A stretch of 7,746 nucleotides of DNA from JBBIJR01 sp037445875. GTDB lineage: Bacteria > CLD3 > SB21. The stretch covers positions 1 through 7,746 of the forward strand of contig JBBIJR010000114.1 of the NCBI GenBank assembly GCA_037445875.1, given 5' to 3'. Under the pieces are notes generated by a model, which searched no databases, was not told the origin of the DNA, and saw only the letters and a list, made by a program, of their open reading frames with translations. This document shows positions 1-5,854 of the stretch, piece after piece. The position numbers and the translations under genes are program-made. How positions within the stretch are numbered: the first letter of the stretch is position 1; the number at the start of each line of letters is the position of its first letter.

Positions 1-370
1 CCGCCGAAATCGATGTACTGGCGTGGCCCGCACCGAAAGCATCGTACTCGCTCTCGGTGAGTTTGCAAAACCCGCTCAGGCCGTCCGTCTGCCGGATAGT
101 ATGGAAGCGGTCCTTGCGGCCGGTCAGCAGCTTGTGCACGTACGCTTGATGGCCGACGTCCCAGACAATCTTGTCGTGCGGTGCGTCAAAAACGTGATGC
201 AGCGCCACCGTGATCTCGACCACGCCCAGGCTCGGCGCCAGATGCCCGCCGATCCGTGTAATCTCGTCAATCACATGCTGACGCAGCTCGCCGGACAGTT
301 GGACCAATTGTTCCGTGGACAATTGTTTCAAATCGCAGGGAAAGTTAACGCGATCAAAGACTTTTCCCAT
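1..370 (-). CDS. dxs: 1-deoxy-D-xylulose-5-phosphate synthase, N-terminal part (cut by left edge)
   Basis: Dxs condenses pyruvate and glyceraldehyde 3-phosphate to 1-deoxy-D-xylulose 5-phosphate. It is the thiamine-diphosphate-dependent first step of the cytosolic MEP isoprenoid pathway and also feeds thiamine and pyridoxal synthesis. About 123 residues are visible, and the reading frame runs off the left edge without a stop. The translation contains the family landmarks in order: GGHLAPSLGVVEIT, with the active-site-region histidine, then DKIVWDVGHQAYVHKLLTGR, then TDGLSGF and SEYDAFGAGHASTSIS. Two adjacent in-frame ATGs exist at 373 and 370. GGAG at 380-377 lies 3 nt from the first and 6 nt from the second, so I chose 370; the choice changes one residue. 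The gene follows ftsX on the same strand with a gap of about 69 bp. Identification is very secure; only the start is open. Confidence 0.96.
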   Translation of the reverse strand, partial: MGKVFDRVNFPCDLKQLSTEQLVQLSGELRQHVIDEITRIGGHLAPSLGVVEITVALHHVFDAPHDKIVWDVGHQAYVHKLLTGRKDRFHTIRQTDGLSGFCKLTESEYDAFGAGHASTSISA

Positions 371-409
371 CATAGACTCCAATAAAGACCGATAATTCCG
401 TAATGCCTC

Positions 410-438
410 AAGTTACTTATTTGTGAAAAGCTTGTCAA
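410..438 (-). promoter_or_regulatory. Possible promoter for dxs
   Basis: Read on the minus strand, a perfect TTGACA (438-433) is followed after exactly 17 nt by TAACTT (415-410). The second box is a weak match (3 of 6) to the -10 consensus. The element begins just past the ftsX stop, and transcription would start about 30 nt before dxs. The same bases contain a small AGCTT-GAC-AAGCT hairpin followed by TTTT, which could instead be a weak stem at the end of ftsX. Neither reading is strong. Confidence 0.25.
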
Positions 439-439
439 G

Positions 440-1312
440 CTACATGTCGCTGATGCTTTCTTTCAGAAAGAACCTCACCGCAAAGAGGCTGCCCGCAAAA
501 CCGAGGACGAGCCCGGAGCCTGCAAGGATGGCGTAGACTTCCCACGGCCCTGTAAGTGCATCGAAGACATACTGCTGCGCAAGATAGACCCCGCCGTACG
601 ACAACCCTACCGCCAACCCGCCACCGACCAAGCCCTGCAGAACACCTTCCACGATGAAAGGAGTGGCAATGAACGCATGGGTGGCACCCACGAGCTTCAT
701 GCTCTTGATCAGGTCTCGCTTGGCATAGATACTGAGTTTGATCGTATTGGAAATGAGGAAAATCGACGCCAGAGCGGCCAGCCCCCCTACACCGAGACTG
801 ATGCGGTTATACAACGTAACTCGCTCGTCCAGAACCTCCAATAGCTCCTTCTGGTAATTCACTTCTTCCACTCCCTGGACGGTTTCGAGTTCCCGGGCGA
901 TACGTGCCACGCTCGAAGCGTTACGGTATTCTGGAAGCAGACGAATTCGAAATGAGGCGGGCAGCGGGTTGCTTTCCACGAGATCAAAGATATCCTCTTC
1001 ACCCATGATCGACTTGAGAATCCGTGCTGCCTGGGCTTTGGAGATGAACGAGAGCGAGTCCACGCCTTCGACCTGGCGGATGGCCGACTGGATGCGAGGC
1101 GCGCTTTCCGTATCCAACGCCTTGTCCAGAAACGCCTCGAGTTCCACCCGGCTGCGAATATCCTCTATGAGGTAGGAGATGTTGGCCGTAACGAGCAGGA
1201 AGAGGCTCAACAGGGAAAGAGCAATGCAGATGATCGTGATGGCGACAAAACTGGCAAGGGTGGCGCGCCGCAAATTGCTGAATCCCTCGCGAAGAACATA
1301 CCCGATGCGCAA
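440..1312 (-). CDS. ftsX: Cell division permease-like protein FtsX
   Basis: FtsX is the membrane partner of the ATPase FtsE. The FtsEX complex works at the division septum and transmits ATP hydrolysis to periplasmic murein-hydrolase activators. The predicted 290-residue protein has the usual FtsX architecture. A short cytoplasmic start is followed by TM1 (about 21-43) and a large periplasmic loop (about 44-160) carrying NPLPASFRIRL (105-115). TM2 (about 162-181), the family motif NTIKLSIYAKRDLIKSMKLV (from 179), TM3 (about 210-235) and TM4 (about 259-280) complete it. The frame is open back to an ATG at 1459, but that would lie inside aroC and add 49 unconserved residues. I chose the TTG at 1312 because GGGAG (1323-1319) sits 6 nt upstream and the length then fits the family. 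ftsE is not in this window. The gene is divergent from aroC and upstream of dxs. Confidence 0.93.
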   Translation of the reverse strand: MRIGYVLREGFSNLRRATLASFVAITIICIALSLLSLFLLVTANISYLIEDIRSRVELEAFLDKALDTESAPRIQSAIRQVEGVDSLSFISKAQAARILKSIMGEEDIFDLVESNPLPASFRIRLLPEYRNASSVARIARELETVQGVEEVNYQKELLEVLDERVTLYNRISLGVGGLAALASIFLISNTIKLSIYAKRDLIKSMKLVGATHAFIATPFIVEGVLQGLVGGGLAVGLSYGGVYLAQQYVFDALTGPWEVYAILAGSGLVLGFAGSLFAVRFFLKESISDM

Positions 1313-1318
1313 TACCGA

Positions 1319-1323
1319 CTCCC
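1319..1323 (-). promoter_or_regulatory. Ribosome binding site supporting the TTG start of ftsX
   Basis: GGGAG on the minus strand lies 6 nt upstream of a TTG codon. No ATG or GTG in the same frame between here and 1459 is better placed relative to the FtsX conserved region. This site therefore decides the start. Confidence 0.6.
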
Positions 1324-1332
1324 GTTTGACGG

Positions 1333-1363
1333 CAAATATAGAAACAAATTGTTTCTTAACAAA
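1333..1363 (-). promoter_or_regulatory. Bacteroidota-type promoter for ftsX
   Basis: On the minus strand TTTG (1363-1360) is followed after 19 nt by TATATTTG (1340-1333). This matches exactly the -33 TTTG / -7 TAnnTTTG pattern described for Bacteroidota sigma-A promoters. Read with the E. coli consensus, the same stretch gives TTGTTA-N16-TATATT, also acceptable. Transcription would begin near 1328, giving a leader of about 15 nt that just holds the GGGAG of ftsX. The local sequence is AT-rich, so chance matches are easier here than elsewhere in the window. Confidence 0.55.
1341..1355. promoter_or_regulatory. Palindromic operator-like site in the ftsX/aroC divergent region
   Basis: GAAACAAATTGTTTC is a perfect inverted repeat with 7-bp arms around one central base. 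It fills most of the spacer between the two boxes of the proposed ftsX promoter, where a bound dimeric regulator would block RNA polymerase. It lies 72 bp upstream of aroC, so it could act on both genes. I do not recognise the specific regulator. The palindrome is seen directly; its use as an operator is inference. Confidence 0.4.
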
Positions 1364-1365
1364 AC

Positions 1366-1393
1366 GATTTTTCTCTATGAGATTTTTCTCTAT
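1366..1393. repeat. 13-bp direct repeat (two copies, 15-bp period)
   Basis: The 13-mer GATTTTTCTCTAT occurs at 1366-1378 and again, identical, at 1381-1393, with two bases (GA) between the copies. It lies between the palindrome and the aroC start. It may be a tandem binding site, or the product of a small duplication in an AT-rich promoter region. The second copy ends in TATATT, which could serve as a -10 box for aroC, but I see no good -35 box for it. Confidence 0.6.
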
Positions 1394-1426
1394 ATTGCCG
1401 CGGTCAATCAATACGAACGGGAGCGT

Positions 1427-2590
1427 ATGATACGTTACTTCACCGCCGGTGAGTCCCATGGACAGGCTTTGGTCGGGATACTGGAAGGTCTGCCTGCCGG
1501 TCTGGAGCTTTCCGCCAGCGATATCGACCGTCAGGTGGCACGACGCCAGATGGGTTTCGGGCGAAGCGGGCGCATGAAGATCGAGGCCGATCGTGTCGAA
1601 ATCCTGGCCGGTGTGCGCCTGGGCGAAACGATTGGATCACCCATCGCACTCGTCGTGCGCAACAGGGACTGGGAAAACTGGCGCGACCGGATGGCCGTGG
1701 AGCCTGGAACCGTTTCTGAGAAAGTCACGTTACCACGGCCCGGACACGCCGATCTCGCGGGTGTTTTGAAATACGGATTTGACGATATCCGTCCTGTCAT
1801 CGAACGGTCCAGCGCCCGGGAAACCGCCATGCGCGTCGCCCTCGGCAGCGTTGCCCGGAAGTTCCTGGCGCGGTTTGGCATCAGCATCGCTTCCCACGTG
1901 GTCGGGATCGGCTCCGTCCGGCTGGCGTCGGATATCCGTTCTCGTCTCGCGCCGGGTACGAACTCACTCGAAACCCTGAACGCCGAGGCCGATGCATCGC
2001 CGGTCCGTTGCCTGGACGCAGCAACGACCGAGGCGATGGTCCGCGCCATCCAGTCCGCACAGCAGGACGGCGACTCGCTGGGGGGCGTGTTCGAAGTCCT
2101 GGTCGACGGTCTCCCTGCGGGCCTCGGGAGTTACACGCACTGGGACAGGCGCCTGGACGGCGTCCTCCTGCAGCACATCGGCAGTATCCAGGCCATCAAG
2201 GGCGTCGAAATCGGGGACGCCTTCGAAAACGCAGCACTTCGCGGATCGGAAGTGCACGATGAAATATTTCACGATCCGAAGAAGGGATTCTATCGAAAGA
2301 CCAACCGCAGCGGAGGACTCGAAGGCGGAGTGACGACGGGACAACGTCTCGTCATTCGCGCAGCCATGAAACCGATTCCGACACTGGCCAGACCGCTCGC
2401 GTCCGTAGACATCGTCACCGGGGAACCTGCGAGCGCCCACAAGGAGCGAACCGATACCTGCTCCGTGCCTGCTGCCAGCATTGTCGCCGAAGCGATGACT
2501 GCCCTGGCTCTCGTCAATCCGTTCCTGGAAAAATTCGGAGGGGACAGCATCGACGAGATCCTCCGGCACCGGGATGCGCTGAAATCCTAG
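1427..2590 (+). CDS. aroC: Chorismate synthase
   Basis: AroC converts 5-enolpyruvylshikimate 3-phosphate to chorismate by loss of phosphate. It needs reduced FMN and is the last step of the cytosolic shikimate pathway, the source of aromatic amino acids, folate and quinones. The 387-residue product is of normal family length. The family signatures are in order: GESHG (8-12), RPGHADL (104-110), ERSSARETAMR (126-136), DSLGGVFEV (216-224), QAIKGVEIGDAF (255-266), TNRSGGLEGG (292-301) and RTDTCSVPAAS (341-351). The start at 1427 gives the conserved MIRYFTAGESHG opening. GGGAG lies only 3 nt upstream, a rather short spacing. The frame is open further upstream to 1349, but those 26 residues are not part of the family. 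The gene stands alone, divergent from ftsX across 114 bp. Confidence 0.98.
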   Translation: MIRYFTAGESHGQALVGILEGLPAGLELSASDIDRQVARRQMGFGRSGRMKIEADRVEILAGVRLGETIGSPIALVVRNRDWENWRDRMAVEPGTVSEKVTLPRPGHADLAGVLKYGFDDIRPVIERSSARETAMRVALGSVARKFLARFGISIASHVVGIGSVRLASDIRSRLAPGTNSLETLNAEADASPVRCLDAATTEAMVRAIQSAQQDGDSLGGVFEVLVDGLPAGLGSYTHWDRRLDGVLLQHIGSIQAIKGVEIGDAFENAALRGSEVHDEIFHDPKKGFYRKTNRSGGLEGGVTTGQRLVIRAAMKPIPTLARPLASVDIVTGEPASAHKERTDTCSVPAASIVAEAMTALALVNPFLEKFGGDSIDEILRHRDALKS

Positions 2591-3198
2591 CGACCGGTGA
2601 GTATCCGTCTCGACGACCTCGGCAGTCGGCCCCTGACAACGAACGTACCCCCGCGCAAGCCATAGCTTAATGCGCCCGCCTCCCATGGACGTGGCACCGC
2701 GATACAGGCCTTCACGGCGGAGCGAAGCAACGCGGGCTCAACTCTGGGTCGTCAGCCGCAAGGGAGGAACCATCCCGTCAGGAAGGTCGCGACCGTTTCT
2801 TACTGTCCGTGTGTCTGGGACCGTTGCCCTGGCCCAACCCGCCGGTGGGATGATCCTGATTTGACTTTGGACGGCTATCGCAGTACATCCGGCTGTTACG
2901 GGGGAAATGCCATGAACGGCACGTTAGAAGCCATCCAGACTCTTTCCTCGCCACGATCCTCGAGCATAGACCACGTTGTCCTGTACTGCATCGCTGAACG
3001 TACACTGGCGCAGAACGACAGGGCGTTTCACATAGTCTGTCAGACCTGTTCCGCAGTCAACGAACTTTGTAGATCAGGGCGATCTCAGTCGTGTTTTTTG
3101 TGAACTGTTCCTGACCCGGGGCGGCTCTCCCAGAAGCGAGTCTATCGTTGAGGCTTTGCGCAATGCAGGGCCGGGTGCTTCATCGGGGAGGATTTGCC
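2591..3198. other. Stretch of about 600 bp without a supportable gene
   Basis: All open frames here are short (under about 80 codons) and none gives a protein I recognise. The best candidate is an ATG at 2911 preceded by GGGGGA. It would encode 63 residues ending at 3103 and containing four cysteines, but the composition is not convincingly protein-like. I see no tRNA, no inverted-repeat-bounded element, no transposase remnant and no clear terminator behind aroC. The stretch may be leader DNA of the downstream secreted-protein gene or a fully decayed gene. Confidence 0.5.
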
Positions 3199-3243
3199 AT
3201 GAAAGTTCCCCTTGCCTCTCGCCTCTTTCTTTCTCTCGCATTC

Positions 3244-3251
3244 TTTTTTTT
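3244..3251 (+). repeat. T8 homopolymer tract at the first frame break
   Basis: Eight T residues lie inside the signal-peptide coding region. With eight, translation from 3199 ends 19 residues in. With nine, or with a -1 slip on TTT-TTT, it continues as LFLSLAFFFFLLIPFSVL into the head domain frame. Such tracts are prone to replication slippage, RNA polymerase slippage and sequencing error. The sequence does not tell which applies. Confidence 0.7.
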
Positions 3252-3924
3252 CTGTTGATTCCCTTTTCAGTCTTGCATGACGGACCTTCTAAACCGCGAG
3301 CCGTTTTCTCACGTACCGGTGCGTTGGGGCCTGATCCGAATGTACTGTCGCAGCAGGTCCAACCGGCTTCTTCAGGCGATTGGCTCAACACGGTCAGACG
3401 CTCGATCGCGGGATCCGAATACGAAATACGCTGGCATGAAAAGACCTCCACCTGGTCATCGCCCAATCGATGTCAGAATCTCCGGTTTGAGTACGAAGAG
3501 GCCGGATTCCGCGTGTGTCCGCGAGAAAAGCCGGATTGGAGCGCCCGGTGTATCGAATTTCACATCACCCCCGGATCAATCTCGATTTGTTACCAGCCCG
3601 ACGTCAACAACGCCCATAGAATTCTCATGGAATCGATCCACCGATCCGGATGGCCAGACGGTGCGGTACGTGGTGTGGACAGACACGAGCCAATCCTTCG
3701 GCCTGCATCTCGTCCAATATGAGGGAACGGACACGACGTTCGAGATGGAGATCAGGCAGCTTGACACGCTGCTGATGGAACTGGGAGTGGTCCAGGGGGA
3801 TTCGATCGAACTCTACTGGCGGGTACTGTCGATTTCAGGTTTGGATTCAGTTTCGAGTTCCACCGCACTCCAGACCCGCGTCGTCAGAGAGATCATCGTC
3901 GGGATTGAAGACGAAAATTCGAGA

Positions 3925-4206
3925 CTTCCTGCGCGCTTTGCCCTGCATCAGAATTATCCCAATCCATTCAATCCGGCTACGACGATTCGATACGACCTGG
4001 TGCAGGAGTCGAAGGTCCTCTTGAGGATATACAATGCGTTGGGACAGGAGATCCGGACGCTGGTTGATCGGGTGGAACCGGCCGGATATAAGTCTGTGGT
4101 GTGGGATAGCAAGGACAACGCCGGACGTTCCGTGGCCAGCGGCGTGTACATTTGCCGGCTCTCGGCGGGGCGGTTTGTGAAGTCCAGGAAGATGCTATTC
4201 GTACGG
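3925..4206 (+). other. Type IX secretion C-terminal sorting domain (FlgD-Ig-like fold)
   Basis: About 94 codons encode the typical tail of FCB-group secreted proteins. It begins LPARFALHQNYPNPFNPATT, continues with VLLRIYNALGQEIRTLVD and VVWDSKDNAGRSVASGVYIC, and ends in a basic stretch, KSRKMLFVR, directly before the stop. In known systems this domain directs export through the outer-membrane type IX translocon and is then removed or linked to lipid. It is undamaged, which suggests recent loss of the gene or an artefact upstream. Confidence 0.93.
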
Positions 4207-4230
4207 TGACTACCGTCTGGAATGGGTACC

Positions 4231-4280
4231 CCGGCCAAGAAATCCCAAGACCGTCCTTCGAGACGGTCTTGGGATGCCGG
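4231..4280. terminator. Long hairpin between convergent genes, probable bidirectional terminator
   Basis: Arms 4242-4255 (ATCCCAAGACCGTC) and 4262-4275 are perfectly complementary over 14 bp, with a CTTCGA loop containing UUCG. Outside a 6-nt bulge on the left, CCGGC (4231-4235) pairs with GCCGG (4276-4280). It lies 21 bp after the stop of the secreted-protein gene and 17 bp before the end of lat on the other strand, so it can serve both. No clean T-run follows on either strand (only CTTTTTC at about 4303-4309), so classical intrinsic termination is not certain. Confidence 0.65.
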
Positions 4281-4297
4281 GCTATGTGATCACAGCC

Positions 4298-5644
4298 CTA
4301 TATCTTTTTCATGGCTTTATTCATGATTTCCACGGCCTCATCGATTTCTGATGCGGACACGTTGAGATAGGGACGGAGGCGCACGGAGCGTTCGCCGCAC
4401 TTGAGAACGAGCAATCCGGCTTCTTTGGCCCGGTCAATCATGAGGTCGCGTTTCTCCGTGCTCGGGAGATCGAACGCGCACATGAGTCCTGCTCCCCGCA
4501 CACACGTCACAACTGCGTGCTTTCTTTCCAACTCGTGCAGCCGCGTCCGCAGATGTTCACCCTGCGCACGAGCGTTGTCCAACAGCCGTTCTTCTTCAAT
4601 GATCCGCAGGTACCACGTAGCCCGGTACATATCGGTCAGGTTGCCGCCCCACGTGGAATTGATCCGGCCCGCTTTCCTGAACACATGGTCCTGCACCTCG
4701 TCGAGCCGTTTTCCCGCCAGGATGCCGCACACCTGCATCTTCTTGCCGAACGCCATCACGTCCGGTTTGACCCCCATCCCCTGATGGGCCCAGAAGGATC
4801 CTGTCAGACCCACGCCGCACTGAACTTCGTCAAAGATCAGCAGCGCCTCGTTGCGGTCGCAGATTTCTCTCAGGGCCTTGAAGAATTCCGGGCGAAAATG
4901 GTTGTCCCCACCCTCGGCCTGGATCGGCTCGATGACGACCGCCGCGATGCGGTCTCCCTCTCTGGCGAAGCGATCGCGGATAAGGTTCAACGACTCCTCT
5001 TCGCGCTTCCTGGTCTCCGCGAGACCGGAATCGGTCAGCGGAAATTCGAGTTTGGGGTTAGGCGCCTTGATCCAGTTGAATTTCGGAAAATACTGGATTT
5101 TGTGGCGGTAAAATGTGTTCGTCATGGTCATCGTGTAGCCTGACCGTCCGTGGAAAGCTTCCTGGAAGTAGATGACCTTCATCGAATTCACGTAGTGTTC
5201 CTCATCCTCTGCAGAAGCAAACCCGTTTGGGAAGCGCTTCCGGACCTTCCAGTCAAAAGCCGTTTTGAGAGCGTTTTCGACGGCGAGCGCACCGCCGGAG
5301 ATCATGAACAGATAGGGCAGGTACTCTGGGATACCGATCCGTCCGAACGTCTCGACGAATTCCGCCATGATCACGGTGTACACGTCCGAGTTCGACGGAT
5401 TGTTGGTTCCGGCGTCGATCAGGCCTTCACGAAACTCCGGCGTCGACATGCGGGGATGGTTGATGCCAACCGGAGAAGAGGCAAAAAAGGAAAAGAAATC
5501 GAGGTACGTCCGTCCGGTGCGGGCATCCACCAGGCGGCAACCCTTGCTTTTGCGAGTGTCGAATACGAAGTCGAAGCCGTCCACAAGCATGTGCCTGCGC
5601 AGCGAGTCGTGAACTTGTTCGGGGGTGAGATGGATCGTGAGCAT
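4298..5644 (-). CDS. lat: L-lysine 6-transaminase (lysine epsilon-aminotransferase)
   Basis: This PLP enzyme moves the epsilon-amino group of lysine to 2-oxoglutarate, giving 2-aminoadipate 6-semialdehyde (which cyclises to piperideine-6-carboxylate) and glutamate. The 448-residue product is a class III aminotransferase that follows the mycobacterial LAT (Rv3290c) pattern along its length as I recall it. It has HMLVDGFDFVFD near the start, NNPSNSDVY (81-89), SGGALAVENALK (116-127), EAFHGRSGYT (162-171), EPIQAEGGDNHFRPEFF (239-255), FDEVQCGVGLTG (271-282), and FGKKMQVCG (299-307) with the PLP lysine at 301. NSTWGGNLTD (329-338) follows. The glutamate of QAEGGD (E244) corresponds to the substrate-switch glutamate described in the family. 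An upstream GTG at 5674 is open, but AGGAG (5654-5650) lies 5 nt before the ATG at 5644. The gene is last in its cluster, behind an aldehyde dehydrogenase suited to the next step. Confidence 0.95.
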   Translation of the reverse strand: MLTIHLTPEQVHDSLRRHMLVDGFDFVFDTRKSKGCRLVDARTGRTYLDFFSFFASSPVGINHPRMSTPEFREGLIDAGTNNPSNSDVYTVIMAEFVETFGRIGIPEYLPYLFMISGGALAVENALKTAFDWKVRKRFPNGFASAEDEEHYVNSMKVIYFQEAFHGRSGYTMTMTNTFYRHKIQYFPKFNWIKAPNPKLEFPLTDSGLAETRKREEESLNLIRDRFAREGDRIAAVVIEPIQAEGGDNHFRPEFFKALREICDRNEALLIFDEVQCGVGLTGSFWAHQGMGVKPDVMAFGKKMQVCGILAGKRLDEVQDHVFRKAGRINSTWGGNLTDMYRATWYLRIIEEERLLDNARAQGEHLRTRLHELERKHAVVTCVRGAGLMCAFDLPSTEKRDLMIDRAKEAGLLVLKCGERSVRLRPYLNVSASEIDEAVEIMNKAMKKI

Positions 5645-5649
5645 CTTTT

Positions 5650-5654
5650 CTCCT
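5650..5654 (-). promoter_or_regulatory. Ribosome binding site deciding the start of lat
   Basis: AGGAG on the minus strand lies 5 nt upstream of the ATG at 5644. The alternative GTG at 5674 has no comparable site and would add ten residues not expected in the family. Confidence 0.75.
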
Positions 5655-5811
5655 GGTAACTGCGTGAATGACACGTGTGAATAACGGGAGCAAAGACGCT
5701 CAATTCAGGTTTCAACAGGCCGCGGCGTACGGATTCCACTGCCACCTGCTGGGAGTGCCAGTAAGAAGTTCCGATGATTGTCGAGATGGCCATGGCGGTT
5801 GGTGTTCGAGT

Positions 5812-5839
5812 CGCCTGTCATCGGGATGCGCAACAGGCG
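5812..5839 (-). other. Intercistronic stem-loop between the aldehyde dehydrogenase gene and lat
   Basis: CGCCTGT (5812-5818) and ACAGGCG (5833-5839) are perfect 7-bp complements around a 14-nt loop, with three more possible pairs (CAT/ATG) inside. It begins 15 nt after the dehydrogenase stop on the minus strand. No T-run follows, so it is more likely an mRNA-processing or stabilising structure than a terminator. The whole gap between the two genes is 210 bp. Apart from an ACACGTGT palindrome (5671-5678) I see no other feature in it and no convincing promoter for lat. Confidence 0.35.
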
Positions 5840-5854
5840 GATGATGGTTCCTTA

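Larger units (their letters stand above)
3199..4209 (+). pseudogene. Frame-disrupted gene for a secreted protein with Ig/FN3-like domain and type IX sorting domain
   Basis: GGGGAGG (3185-3191) lies 7 nt before the ATG at 3199, which opens a signal peptide, MKVPLASRLFLSLAFFFFC. The frame then stops at TGA (3256-3258), just after a T8 tract (3244-3251). One base back, the next frame continues the hydrophobic core as LLIPFSVL. It then runs through a head segment, 3378-3560, with DWLNTVRRSIAGSEYEIRW, SPNRCQNLRF and GFRVCPREKPDW. It stops at 3722. From about 3553 the original frame takes over, with an Ig/FN3-like domain (FSWNRSTDPDGQTVRY, about 3553-3891) and a C-terminal sorting domain (about 3925-4206). 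The two shifts cancel: 3199-4209 is exactly 337 codons. Explanations are real decay, deletion of a central body, slippage at T8, or assembly errors. A continuous open frame from an ATG at 3277 exists, but its first 90 or so residues look like noise. The intact protein would be exported and anchored or released at the cell surface. Confidence 0.7.

Noticed and set aside
23..385. Plus-strand open frame of 120 codons
   Set aside because: It is the antisense of dxs; the minus-strand translation matches the Dxs N-terminus residue for residue in its motifs.
1391..1396. TATATT as the -10 box of an aroC promoter
   Set aside because: No acceptable -35 or TTTG element lies at the right distance upstream, so I mention it only with the repeat.
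1964..2686. Minus-strand open frame of 240 codons
   Set aside because: It lies opposite aroC, whose translation is fully conserved. No ribosome binding site or recognisable protein supports the reverse frame.
2861..3103. 80-codon plus-strand frame starting at TTG
   Set aside because: There is no recognisable domain and no good ribosome binding site for the TTG. The internal ATG at 2911 is only weakly supported.
3143..3150. TATCGTTG as a Bacteroidota -7 element for the secreted-protein gene
   Set aside because: It has one mismatch, and no TTTG lies 19-21 nt upstream.
3277..4209. Treating the continuous 310-codon frame as an intact gene
   Set aside because: Its first 90 or so residues are arginine- and serine-rich noise, and it has no signal peptide although the sorting domain demands export. 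The true signal peptide starts at 3199.
5419..5793. 124-codon minus-strand frame starting in the gap upstream of lat
   Set aside because: It has no ribosome binding site, and more than half overlaps lat in another frame. The lat frame is clearly the coding one.
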